From Bombardia bombarda (taxonomy: Eukaryota > Ascomycota > Sordariomycetes > Sordariales > Lasiosphaeriaceae), in contig JAULSR010000001.1 in the NCBI GenBank assembly GCA_030512295.1, positions 930,001-994,000 on the forward strand: a stretch of DNA of 64,000 nt, read 5' to 3'. Every line of letters starts with the position of its first letter. Position 1 is the stretch's first letter. The notes below the pieces were generated by a model. That model was not told the DNA's origin, ran no database searches, and worked only from the letters and a program-made list of their open reading frames with translations. Below are positions 1 to 11,492 of this stretch, in pieces. Both the position numbers and the translations under genes were made by a program.

Positions 1-339
1 GGCTAAGAAATATGGAAAGTCTACGATAGGGGCTGTTTTCGAGTGACTGGAACTACCTAGTTAAAGGAGATCACTTGGCCTTTTGAACAAGATAAATAAT
101 TAAATGCTACTTCTTGATTCTTGATATCCCGGACTGAGTTGAGTTATTGAGTAGAATAATAGCTTGTCACTGACAGGTAAAACCGAGAGCCTTTTCACTA
201 CATTTCTCGTATCTTCATTAACCTGGCTTCGGTGTTTCATAAACTTATCATGACAAGAACAAACCTTCATATTGATATAACCGACTACAGAATCACGATT
301 CTACACTAGATGATACAGCTTGTTCATTGTATATCCGTC
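1..339. other. Left edge, no gene seen
   Basis: AT-richer sequence downstream of the XRCC4 stop codon. It probably holds that gene's 3' UTR. I see no ORF, RNA gene or repeat in it. Confidence 0.5.
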
Positions 340-1722
340 TCACAACTCATCATCCGACTCAGTCTCGCTTCCTTCAGCCGTTTCAGGAGCAGGAGGACTG
401 GGCTTTGGAGGACTGGACGACCGAACCGGCGCGTTGCGCGTCCGGTGTGTCGTTATCGCCTCGGCACTTCTACCTTTACCTCTGCCTCTGGTTGCTGGCT
501 GCTGACTAGCCGCAGCAGGAGCCTTTGCTTTTTCTTTTGCTGCTCCACGACCCCTTCCTACCGTGCTCTTCACCGCAGCAGCCGTCCTGCTCGACCGCGT
601 CGGTGGAGGTGCTGGCTCGTCATCCTCTTCTTCCTCGTCAGGCTCACTACCAGTGGCGTCCTCATCATCTGTGGTCTGCCTGTCTGAGTCGGCATCATTA
701 CTCTCCTTGCTGATAATAGGAGCTGCCTGGTCATCATCACTACCATCGTCCACCTCCATCTTTACAAACGCATCGTCATCCTCATCAGAAGAAGACTCAG
801 CCGCGGCAGCACCACGCGTCTTGCGCTTGCCAGGCCTCGACGACCCCGCCACCCTCGTCGTCGTCTCCTTCTTTTTCGTCGTCTTTTTAGACGATGACGA
901 AGTAGCAGCGACCGCCTCGGCCAGCCTGCCAGGGTCGACACTGACCGTGCTCAGCAGGCGCTCCTGCTCGCGGATCTTGAGCTTCTTCTCGTTGAGCAGG
1001 GCGCAGAACTTGGCGAGCAGCTCGGCCTCGCGCGCCTGCTTGGCGGCGGTGAGCTCGTCGAGCTGGGCCTTGAGGGCGTCGGCGCGGGCGGCGAGCTCGG
1101 CCGCGCGGCTGGTCTCGGCGGCGAGGGACTCGCTGAGGTGCTGGCGGGCGAGGATGGCGGCGCCGCACCAGTCGAAGAGCTGGATGGTGGCGGTGGAGGG
1201 GGCGTGGGGGAGGGTGAGTGTGCCGAGGCGTTGCTGGGGGGGTTTGTGTTAGTATGTATGAGGGGTAGAGAAATGGAGAAGAAGAAAAAGGGGTTGGTGG
1301 GGGACAGAGTCTTACGTTGATGCCGGCTACACGGCGGCGGATGGTGATGGTGATGGCCTTGCCTACGTCGGACTCGGCGCCGGCCTCGATGCCCTCGAGG
1401 GGATCATTGTCCAGGAAGATGGACTTGAAGATCTTTTCCCACTCGTCGGGCGAGCAGGGGCTGTTGCTGACGCGGAGGTCGGCGATGCGGTCGTGTTTTA
1501 CTGAGATGGGTCAGATTTGTCTCGTGACAGACTTCTTGATATGAAGCTCTTGTAAGACAACTCACACTTGACGGCATATGGCTCCTCGCCCTCAGTTGCC
1601 ACAATCTTGATGTTCAGGGGCTTGGAGCCGGTCGACGTGACCTCGCCAAGGATAAAGCCACCTTCCTCGTCTGCATCGGTGCGGGGGATGCGGATGATCT
1701 GAGATGGGGATGCGTGCGCCAT
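340..1722 (-). CDS. xrcc4: XRCC4-like DNA double-strand-break repair protein
   Basis: Scaffold of the DNA ligase IV complex in non-homologous end joining; nuclear. Three exons on the minus strand: 1722-1566, 1500-1316 and 1233-340, joined through GTGAGT/CTCAG and GTAAG/CCCAG introns, giving 411 residues. The N-terminal ~115 residues form the XRCC4 head (contains VATEGEEPYAVKLKHDRIADL and, after intron 2, QRLGTLTLP). About residues 140-200 form a charged coiled coil (LLAKFCALLNEKKLKIREQ), the expected ligase IV-binding stalk. The tail is acidic, basic and Ser/Pro-rich (KKTTKKKE, DDEDATGSEPDEEEEDDEP, RGRGKGR) and ends SETESDDEL, suggesting a disordered, phosphorylated and NLS-bearing C-terminus. 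The start at MAHASPSQ directly precedes the conserved head. The head pattern fits XRCC4 better than XLF/Nej1. Family assignment is from memory, without alignment. Confidence 0.82.
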
Positions 1723-3776
1723 GGCAGCCGCGTTTGGTAAGGGAGATCCTTGGTAGCTATTGGATGACGGAGAAACTTTTTGTTTGTAGCGGAGCGAGTT
1801 TAAGAGTCGTCGGCTCTTCCGAGCACACCCACACCTCAAGATGAAACACGGTCGAGATGAGAAAGGAGGCCGTTGTAAAGCCTCGGGAGCTATAGCCCTC
1901 TGATCTTATATCGTCCCAAATCCCAACCGGAGCAGCTGACTACTGACGGATGTGCGTTGGAAACGAAACGACACACCACCGTTGGCCCCAAAAGGCAGCC
2001 CCGATATCGATAAGATTCGAGATAATGCGGGGGAAAAGAGGGAACGGGATTCTGGAAGCCAATGCGATGCTTCTATTTCCGTTTGATCCGAAATGGGTCG
2101 TATTTTGGATGAAGGATTTATTTATTAGTTATTCTTCGTATGCCTCGCCGTCAGCCGTCGATTGCCCTCGATTACCAACGGAGGTCAGCAGCCGAGGAGG
2201 CGGACGAGGAGGGAAGGGAAATTGAGATTGCGTGGCAGACGATCGAAGGATGACTTTTTTTTTGATTCAACAGGCAGCAGCAACCAAGTTTAGGCAGCCC
2301 AGCAGCTTTGACGGCAGTGCATCTCCATCCGGCTTTTTACAATGTTTTCAGAAAATAGTTTACTGTGTGGACTGCATCTTGATCAAAACGTGCCTGTCAA
2401 TGTATTTTGTTGAATGAGCTAACAAAAGACCGGCTCACAACGCTAGAGCAGTGAGCTGTAACTGACGTTCCTGGCATAGCTCCCGACAATGATATCACCG
2501 ACAGCTAGCAGCTCACAGCTCAAAGAAAGGTGCTGAGGTGTCCCCCAGAAATGGTAGTGGCGCGCGCAGTTTCGCAAAAGGCGGGGGTGGGAAGCGCGTT
2601 TCGCGTCATGCACGCGATTTCCTGTCCAAACAGGGCTGTACGGGCTGAATGGATATTCAGACTGGGGCAAAGCGCCTACAGGGACTAGGTGCACGCTATA
2701 TTTGGACCTGCTAAAAGTCCGGGGCAGGGCTCACCTGTACAACAAACAAGGGCAGGGAAGGGCTGAGAGTGCCCTTTGTTTTTCAGGACCTATTTGTCAA
2801 ATATCTTTAAAATATATTGAGATTGATTTGGATGAGAGTGTCTCTGAAGTAGATATGGGATCAAAGTGTCGAACTGAGCACAGGCTTGAGGTATGTTCGT
2901 GTAACTGCTAGAAGGCGGGTGATTTTCTGGAGCCGGCTGGCTGGATGACTGACTAGCGCAGGTGCACTGGCGCCAACCTTGTTTGGGCTGGCTTGGCTGG
3001 GCCGTGACCTTCTCTCATCCTTCGCTTCCCTGCCATGCCGCTCCCCTGTCCGCTGGCTGCTGCCCTGCTGCTGCCCTGCTGGCCCTGCTGCTGCCCTGCC
3101 CGACTTTTCCAGCCACACCATTCTCACCATTCACTCACCTACCTGTCTGGTCTGGCCTGTCCCGTCCCGCCTTTCCATTTTCACTGCATCGTCGCCAACG
3201 TCACCTGCAATTCCCAACGCACAGCGCCAAAATTCCTGCATTTTCCCGATTATCCCACTCGCCGGCCACTGAAGGAGGTTGGAATCTGAGGACCTGAGGA
3301 ACCCTATCAAACACGCATCCACCCGATCGGACGACTTGCGCAAACTTTCATCCACTCACCCACCCCAGCAAACTGGCTACTTCGCACTCTTCTCCGCCTT
3401 TGCATCCCGTCAATTCGACAACCTGCGGCATTGGCCTAAACTTAACCACGAACTCGACCAACTCGGAACCACCCTTCCCGACACGACTCATTACCCGACC
3501 GCAGCCCGCCTTGCAGACCGACCGTCGCGCACCGTCAATAGCATCAATCGACAATCATCAAGAAGGAAAAGCGAACGGGCACCCTGACGGGTCAGTGTTG
3601 GGACTATGAATCCTCACCACTGACCACCACCCTTTTGCCGTCGCTCTACCTCGTCGTGTGTTTCGACACCGCGAAAGGAGCCCATCGCGACCGACAACCG
3701 ACAACCGACATAACCCGACTGATCACAAGCACTGCGCGCACCTACCTTAACCTTGCAGCTGCGCACTACCACAACC
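1723..3776. other. Intergenic region between divergent xrcc4 and byr4
   Basis: About 2 kb separating two divergently transcribed genes, so it should hold both promoters and the byr4 5' UTR. A CTG/CTGCCCTG-rich imperfect tandem run lies at about 3056-3099, and pyrimidine-rich sequence continues to about 3760. ORFs here have no recognisable domains and I do not call any. Confidence 0.6.
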
Positions 3777-6700
3777 ATGGAAACCTTACGTCTTAAACCT
3801 CGCCAGCCGGTCGAGGACGACATCGAATGCTGGGACGATGACGACTTCCTTATTGAGACCGACGACATTACTATCCAAAGCCAATCGACATCTACTAACC
3901 CGCCCTCGCACCGTCGAGATTCCTACTCTTCATTCCGATCCGACTTCGAGTCCGTCACTGCGGAAGAGGAGAAGCAGTTTGTGCTGCCCGGAGAGGACGA
4001 GAAGTCGACGTTGGACGCCATCGCTGCCGCCGCAAAAGCCGGAATCCCCATACCAAAAAACGTCCCGCCATCAGCCCTGATGGGAGGCACAATCAAGAGA
4101 CTAGGTGGGAGAAAGATCAAGAGGATCATTCAGGAGGACTGGGTCGACGATTTGGAATTTCCCGATTCCGGACAAATGCTGCAGTTCAAGCCACGAGACA
4201 GCTCACACTTCCCCGACGTCCTCCGTCATGTGAGCGGATTAGTGCAACGCAGCCCTGCAAAACCGGTCTCTTCGTCTCCTACAAAGACTCGTGGGGAGCA
4301 AAGGACGCCCAGGTCATCGATGCAAGGCGGCCTTATCAATCTCGACATCTTCCGAGACACCGAAGATGACGATGACTTCTTTGGAGACGGCGAGGCAACG
4401 ATCAAGGTGACCAAGAAGCGCGAGATCTTGCCACCCGTCTCTCTGATAACCCCCCAACTCCTCAAAAAGGAAATACCGGGGATGATGATTTCGAGGATGA
4501 CTTTGTTCTTCCTGTAGACGGCAAGCTCAGATTATCCAGTCGGAGGGATATTCCCAAGACGCCTGCTCTGAACACCAGCGTGGAAGACCTGGAATGGGCT
4601 GAAGGAAGCCTTGGAACGAGATTTGGCGGCACGCGTCGTGACGGACGGTCAAATAGGAGTTCCTCTGCTTCTGCACTGAGTCCAAGCATCGCCAGCTCTA
4701 TCACTGCTGAAAGCGAGGACGAAGCCTTGGATGGCCTTGTTTTGCCCACTGGACCTCTAAACTTTGAGGAGCGACTAAACCAACGTCGGAAGAGTCGCTC
4801 TCCTGAGCGCCCTGGGCAGCCAGAGCAACCAGAACGCTCTGATCGGCCAGAACGGCCAGAGCGGCCAGAACGATCAGAACGATCGGCTGCAACAGATGAC
4901 TCCAATAGAACGATCCGGGGTCTACCCAAGGAAGTCCCGAAGGAAGAAAAGGAGGATTTCCTTTGCGATCTCGACATTGGTGATGGAGAGGTCTTTGATT
5001 CCAAGAAATTGACATTACATCACAATATACAATACAAGGAGCCAAGACCGGCTAGTCCCTCACGACCAAAGGCGACTGTCGCTCTCAAGTTCAATAAGCC
5101 TGGTATTGTATCCCGCCTCCCACGCCCTATGGGGCCGTCCATGGTGAGCCACGAGCGATCACACACCCAGTCTTCACTGGAACCCGTTTCCGAAAGCGGG
5201 GGACCAGTAACTCATACAAGACGCTCCTTATCGCGTATGGGACATTCGACCCAATCCTCCGTCAATAGCGTCAATAGCTTCACAGGCCCTTTGACCCCTT
5301 CCACTACACAATCCTTCAATCCTTCGACTCCTCGTAGGAAAGAACTGGGCCCGAAAACGTCGCTGGTTTCTCTTAGGACAGAACCTACGACAACGAGCGC
5401 CCAGCTTCTTCGACTTAAGCGATCAATGCCTGCAATGCGTTCTACACAATCTCCAGCTCGCCCGCCCACGACGACACGCAACTACGAGCGTCCGCCGTCT
5501 CGTACAGATATGGCGCCTCGCCCCCCGTCGTCCATGCGGCCAAAGACCCCGGTAGAGCGACTGCGTACTAATGAGAGCGCGGCCGCTCAGGCCCGGAAAG
5601 CCCCTCTCCCGTTCTTGCCAGCCGGTACTTCGGCATCGCAGTCGCACAATGTCCTCGCCAAGAGCTCCTCTAGAAGCTTCCGCCGACATGACTCTGAGAA
5701 CAGCATCGAGTACCGCCCCAGCTCTAGAGCTGTCTCGCGGTCCACGGTACGGTCTCCTAGCCCACGCAAGTACTATCCGGGGGACAAGCTAGTGTCAAGA
5801 GGAGCTCATCACCAGCTTCACAAGCCTCAACGGGCAAGACAGTTTGGTGACGGTCATGAACTGGATGGATTTGATGATCTGCCCACTTCAAGCCAGGCTG
5901 AGGCAAGATATTTGAGACAACCAATTGCTCCTGGTCCGAAGACGCATGTACGGAATCGACTGTATCAGAATATTTTACCAGATCGCAACACTCCATCGCC
6001 CGGCTTACCGTATTCCCCAGCTCGGATGGGAATGGACTATGTACCGAGCTTTGCTCGTGATACTACTGCCAGTAGGATTGCTCGGGAGACGAGTCTCGCC
6101 CAACGCACTCCATCAGGTCCGCTTGCGCCCCTTACTGCACAGCGTCTTGGCCAGATTTCTGCAAGAGGCAATCTCAGCCCACAACCACACACTCCCCAGA
6201 TGCCACCCTCATCGGCAGTAAAGTCCAGAAAGTCGCGGAAGATTCCGCAGACCAAGCCGCATCTGATTGCGAATCTGAACCCTCCAAAGGACTCGAAGAG
6301 TGAGTTATTACCCTACTCCCCTTAACTTGATATGCAGTTCTAACATATTTATCAGTGGTGGGCGGCATGTGTTACAACCCAGAGACGTTCAGCTGGGAAG
6401 GCAATGACAACATTTTGAATGCGTTTGAAGCACCTCCTACGTCCTCGGCTTCCACCGCCTCGGCGCCGCGCCATCTGGCGGCCCGGGAACGGGAGAATGC
6501 CACCCCGCGCCCGGCGCTGATTACCAACATCGGGCCGACCAAGGGCGTGCAAGTCGTCGGAGGGATGGTCTTTGATCCACAGAACATGTGCTGGCTCAAG
6601 CTAGCGCCGCAGCAGCACCAGGTTAATGCCAATGCTGAGCCGAAGGACACCATGGACGGGTTCAATGCGATTGATAATGAGGACGAAGAGGACGTGTTTA

Positions 6701-6948
6701 AGGACATTCCTGACCTAGAGGACCATACGATGGATTCTAGCGAGAGCCATGGACGGAACAGTGATATCAAGGATGACTGGCTGGTTGGCGAGGAGTTTGA
6801 TGTGGGGCCCGAGTTTGTGAGAAGGCAACGGGAAGAGGAAGAGAGATGGAGGAAGAAGTGTAGCATGTGGTTCAATGGGCAAGGGGAGAGGGGAGACGCT
6901 TGGAAGTGGGCGTTGAGGGATATGGTGATCCAGGGCTCGCTGCGGTAA
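3777..6948 (+). CDS. byr4: Byr4/Bfa1-like regulator of the septation initiation network
   Basis: Byr4/Bfa1 is the scaffold half of the two-part GAP (with Cdc16/Bub2) that holds the Spg1/Tem1 GTPase off at the spindle pole body and so restrains septation. The start METLRLKPRQPVEDDIE precedes an acidic DDDDFLIETDD patch. A basic motif follows (LGGRKIKRIIQEDWVDDLE), then a long Ser/Pro/Arg-rich disordered middle. An intron at 6300-6355 (GTGAGT/ATCAG) joins the C-terminal domain, with the two family repeats MVGGMCYNPETFSWEG and VVGGMVFDPQNMCWLKL, then DDWLVGEEFDVGPEF. Expected product about 1038 residues. The reading frame changes at a C6 tract at 4450-4455: upstream reads SLITPQLL, while the continuing frame reads PTPQKGNTGDDDFEDDF. 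One extra C would keep one frame, and no intron fits, so a base-call deletion is likely. Confidence 0.85.
4803..4888 (+). repeat. Coding tandem repeat (Pro-Glu-Arg units) inside byr4
   Basis: Imperfect 9-nt units (CCAGAACGx type) encode a run of PER/SER/SDR triplets in the disordered middle of Byr4. In-frame variable repeats of this kind usually expand and contract between strains. Confidence 0.7.
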
Positions 6949-8602
6949 CGAGGTTGAGGAGTTTTTTTGCTTCGGTGATGTGTGCCTGAGGGTGCGCATT
7001 TTTTTTTACCTATTAATCTTTTATTGACACGACAAGACAAGACGGGATTATCAGCAGGCAGACGAAGCGAAGCGAGCGAGCGAGCGAGCGCCCTGCTGGT
7101 ATTTTTGCACAACGACAACCACGAAAACAACTATTTTTTCTTTTCGGCTCAATCAGCAATTCTCGGGGTCAACAAAAGTGGGAAGGGGAACGACAACAAC
7201 ATGAATACGAAATGAATGGATTGCTTGGGTTAGGTTTTGGGAAACGACATACAAGGGAATGATAACCAGCCATATCTCTAATGGGATATTGTACCATTAC
7301 TCTCAACACCAACCAACAAGACAACACGATACGACAATATTATGACACTATGACAAAACGGCAATGAATAAAGAGGAGGATCGGTTTGCATTTTTTTTTC
7401 TTTTCCTACGTACTTTCTGGAAGCCAGATTATCATATCATGGCACTGTACTATCAGGTATATCCGGGTCTATCGGGTGGCCTTTCTGGGTGGTGGTGGCG
7501 GTGGCGGTTGGAGAAGAGAAAACAAAAAGACATGATCATGATGATATTTATGAAAGACAAAAACACACACACAAACACACAACATACCTATAGACATAGC
7601 GAGCGAGCGAGCATGGTGGGAGGGGAGGGATACCTTTCGTCTTTCTCTTTTTCTATGCCTGTCTGCTTACGTTACGCAACGGCACGCTACGCATGATTTC
7701 GGATTGGGATTGGTTTTGGTTCAGGTTAGGACTTGACTGGATACTACAGGTGTTTTGTATTCGTCTTTTTGGTCATAGTTGCGAGCGGGGGAGGATAGGG
7801 CTATTGGGGGAGAGAGAGAGTGAGAGAGAAAGAGTCTTGAGACCGAGGGAGAGGCAGTGGAAGAGGAGGAGAGAGGTTATGGGCGAAAGAAGAGAGAGAA
7901 CGATGGGGGATTAATGAGAGAGGGAGAGAGAGCTGGGAGAGTGTGGGGGGAAGGAGATGTATTTGGGTATGGCGGTTTCCTTTATGGCAGCTGTGAGACG
8001 GGAGTGCTGGTGGCAGGGACGAAGACGCATTATTAGAGCATATAATACCAAGCTATCAATGCTCAATGAGTTTATAGACTTTTTTCACCAGGTGTTGTGA
8101 GTGTGTTGTATGATGTAGACTTATCTGCTGTAGACTTTTATGCTGATGTATAAACCGGGCTTGTTTTTGTTATTGGAGAGAGATCGCGAGGATAGCGAGG
8201 TACTTAGAAATGTAGGGTTATGTGTATGTAAATAGTTATGATGAACGATTCTGATTCCTGATTCAACGTTATTTAATTGAGTTTTATTTGCTCTTTGTAC
8301 GGATGTTGGCCGTCGTCAATCATGCGCGATAAGATAAGGCCCCAAGGTCTGTCCCAGCGACCCCACAATCGGCGCGCAAGCAACAGCCAGCCACTCAGCA
8401 ATCAGCACTGACGTTGCTTGATGGAGGGGTGGGCGCTGTGACGGCGTTTATGGCCTAGGATATCCTAAGTTCAACTCATCTTCGTCACTTGTCAAGCTCC
8501 GTTAACAGCAATCAACACCAGAAACCGGCATTCTTCTAGCTCTCAATCGTTTTGCAAGCCGACCGATTGTCGACTATTATTTACCTAGCTACACAATCCA
8601 AC
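6949..8602. other. Intergenic region with simple repeats
   Basis: 3' flank of byr4 and promoter of the next gene. It contains a GCGA tandem run near 7067-7089, CA-rich sequence near 7560-7585, a second short GCGA run near 7598-7611 and purine (GAGA) tracts at 7809-7935. No ORF here resembles a protein family. Confidence 0.6.
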
Positions 8603-9460
8603 ATGGCCACCGAGGTATCCTTCGCGAGGACCTTCCTCGCCATCCTCGACACCAAGCCCCAAAAGATCACGGCCGACCATGTCGAGGACCCGCGAAACTA
8701 CCCGGCCGCCACACCTGTTTGTCCCTCTCTATCTCCCTCCTTTGTAACATATACCCATCATGTCTACACCTAGCTGACAACTCCCCCCTCTAAAACAGTA
8801 CACCCTCCCCCGCCCCCCCGCCCCATGTCCAAACCCCATCGTCGCGGCTCCTCCTCCCCCTCCGCCCCCAGCAGCACCTCCCCATCGACCTCGGAGCAAC
8901 ACACCGTCGCCGTCAGCGTCAGATCCCTGCGCAACCCGCCGCTCGACATCTCCCTGCCCGCCCCTCTGCCCGTCGCGACCACCTCGGCGCTCGACGTCAA
9001 GGCCGCCGTCGCCGCGCAGACGGGCATCCCGCTCGACAAGATCAAGCTGCTGTACAACAAGAAGCCCGCGGCCGACAGCAAGACGCTCAAGGATCTCTTG
9101 GCACAGCCAGCTGGCGGGGAAGTCGATAGCAGTGTGAAGAGCATCGAGTTTTCTGTCATGGTCATGGGCGGGGCGGCAACGTTGGCGGCGGCGGAGGCGG
9201 CCAGACGGCAGGCAAAGGAGGTGGAGGAGGAGGATAAGAAGGCGGCTACGACGACGACGACGCCGATGGAGGTAGACTCGCAGGGCCGGGAGGAGGAGGA
9301 GGATCATACGGTGGCGCAAGGGCTGAGCGGCGCGCCGGTGCTGGAGACGGAGCAGTTCTGGGCGGATCTGGAAGGGTTCTTGCAGCAGCGGGTGCGGGAT
9401 GAGAAGACGGCGGGGGAGCTGGTGAAGAAGTTTCGGGGGGCGTGGACGGCGGGGAAGTAG
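8603..9460 (+). CDS. get5: Get5/Mdy2-like ubiquitin-like protein of the GET pathway
   Basis: Get5 links Get4 to Sgt2 in delivery of tail-anchored proteins to the ER; cytosolic. Exon 1 (8603-8716) encodes the Get5 N-domain start (EVSFARTFLAILDTKPQKIT, VEDPRNYPA). The intron 8717-8798 (GTTTGT, a weak donor, to AACAG) leads to YTLPRPPAP. A ubiquitin-like domain then follows (VAVSVRSLRNPPLDISL, DKIKLLYNKKPAADSKTLKD). The C-terminus (ETEQFWADLEGFLQQRV to VKKFRGAW) matches the Get5 homodimerisation helices. Expected length about 258 residues. Spliced as written, the frame is off by one in the C-rich stretch 8807-8824 (C5, C7 and C4 runs). One extra C joins TLPRPPAP to MSKPHRRG, as in the family as I remember it. 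Probably a base-call error; a real lesion is not excluded. Confidence 0.72.
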
Positions 9461-9486
9461 GTGTGTGTGTGTGTGTGTGTGTGTGT
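9461..9486. repeat. (GT)13 microsatellite
   Basis: Perfect dinucleotide run starting at the base after the get5 stop codon, so it lies in the 3' UTR. Confidence 0.95.
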
Positions 9487-10379
9487 CTGTGTATGGGGGA
9501 TGATAAGGTGAGATACGTAGACTTGCTTGTGAAGGGAAGGGGTCTGCTGATGCTGCTTGGGTATCTGGGATGGTGAAAGATACAGCAGGGAGACGGCCAG
9601 AAAGGTATATACATACGTACATGCGATAGGGCTGCTATTGGTGATGAGTTGGTGGGCTGGCAGATGAATGAATAAAGGGCATACGCAGCCAACATTTACA
9701 GTCACAACAACCGCAAGGAAAGAAACCGCTTTAGCGTTGTTGAATCGGAGAAAAAGCTAGATAAGAACACATCGATTTTCCGTGCTGCGACCTTCATCTT
9801 GAGCCATAATCTATCATCAGACGTGTGTTGCCCGTACTACAAATAAGATCACTTGTTTGATTCTCCCCCCAAATATGAGTATAAATGAAGGCAAGCCTGT
9901 TTGGACTATCTTGACTGATTTACCGTCATCAACCTACCAAACCATCATCTCTTCCCCCCCGCCCTTACTGATATGTTTTCCCAAATTCGGCTCTACTGTG
10001 CTGCCCTCAGAGATCATCAAACCATAGCTGCCTTGCCTACCACTCACTCACTCACCCAACCTCACTCCCTCCTTTATCCCTGTCCTGAAGCGAATCCCAG
10101 TTTCATGTGCTCAGTTCTTCTTTTTTTGTCAATTGTCTCTTGAATTGTTCTAGTTCGCGATTCTCATCGCATCCGAAGAAAGAGAGCTACTGCGCAAAAA
10201 AAAAAAAAAAAAAAGGACAGTAAAAAAAACTACCGATTCGCCGGCGAGAGAGAAAAAAGGCACACAAAAGAACACCCAACATACACACGCACACAAACAT
10301 AGACACACAAACGCAGGGTGGGGTTAGACACAAAAATTAATTGCTTCTTTCTTCTTTTGCGCTTTTATTATCCTTTTGT
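9487..10379. other. Intergenic, convergent 3' flanks of get5 and cofilin
   Basis: Low-complexity region with a 19-base A run at 10196-10214 and a CA-rich stretch at about 10260-10315. No gene seen. The two flanking genes end toward each other here. Confidence 0.6.
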
Positions 10380-11492
10380 TTATGCGGCGGTGCCCTTGCT
10401 GACGGTCTTGATGACGGTCTCGAACTCGATGTCGTCGGGGTCGTTGGCCTGGAGCTCGGTGGCGACGCCGGTGAGGGCGCGCTTGAGGGCCTCCTTGGAA
10501 GAGGCGTAGACCATCTTGGCCTGTGGGTAGGTGGGTGTGTGTCAGCAGGTGGACTGTTGGAATCTAGGGGAAGGGAAACGTACCATGACGCCGGCATCAT
10601 CGGGGGACCAGGCGATGAAGGTGATCTTGTTGCTGTGGATTTCGTCAGTAAAGAGTTCGGGGGTTGGGGTTGTGTGATGCCATACCGGATGCCCTCGCCG
10701 GACTTGAGCTGGTACTCAAAGTCGTAGACGGCGTATCGGGGACCCTTGCCAACGGCGCCCTGTAGTGTTTGATCAGCTGTCTGCTTCTTTTATCGTAAGG
10801 ATATGAGCAAACAGGGTGGGCAGCTTACGCTCTTGCTCTTGGTCTTGGCGGTGATCAGCTTCTGGCGGAAATCCTCATAATCCTCGTCGCCACCGCCGGT
10901 GCTGTCGACAACAATCTGCTTGTTGTCGTCCGAAAGCTTGTAGATGACATATTTGTGCTTCTTGTTGAGCTTGAGGTCGTTGTATGCTGTTATGCACTCC
11001 TGGCTCACGGTGGCTCTGTGGCGGGAGATGGGTTAGCGCTTGAGCTTGTGGGTATTATGGGTGTATGGGTAGCTGTGTATATGTGTATGTGTGTGTGTAC
11101 GATACGACGTTAACGACGTCGCCGACGATCAAGTGCCGCACGTGCGCTGGCCATCTGCCTGTCTTGTCGTCTGTCCGCGCCCCCCTTTATCTTCCCTCAT
11201 TTCTCAGCGTCGGACCATAGTCGGTCGCAGCTCGTGAACAACCCCAAGCGGGCTGACGTAGGTAGAAGAGGCCCCTGAGCATCGGACGTCGGTGGACAGA
11301 CTGCAAGACGAGGCTGCGACGGCGGGGAAGGGCAGCAGCTAATGGTTTGGTGGCGGTGATGGAACGTACCCGGATTGAGACTGCGAAAAAAGGACAAGAG
11401 CAAAGACGTCAGCGGTCTACCCCATCTATCGAGGACTACATTTGGCGCAAGCGCAAGCGCAGGCTGGGGTGGAGGCGTGGGAAAATTACCAT
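10380..11492 (-). CDS. cof1: Cofilin (actin-depolymerising factor)
   Basis: Binds and severs ADP-actin filaments; cytosol and cortical patches. Six exons on the minus strand: 11492-11490 (only the ATG, then GTAATT), 11380-11370 (11-nt microexon TCTCAATCCGG), 11015-10829, 10759-10686, 10632-10584 and 10520-10380. Phases close exactly to 154 residues, the ADF/cofilin size. The N-terminus reads MSQSGATVSQECITAYNDL, with the family's SG-(V)S start. The actin-binding fold follows, with KYVIYKLSDDNKQIVVD, GPRYAVYDFEYQL and NKITFIAWSPDDAGVMAKM (long-helix region), then YASSKEALKRALTGVATELQ. The ATG-only first exon was chosen because it supplies the Met in phase with the microexon; ATG|GT starts are a known feature of fungal cofilin genes. 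Confidence 0.93.

Noticed and set aside
340..1252. 229-residue Ser-rich plus-strand ORF over the XRCC4 exon
   Set aside because: Mirror of the Asp/Glu/Ser-rich XRCC4 tail; no independent evidence.
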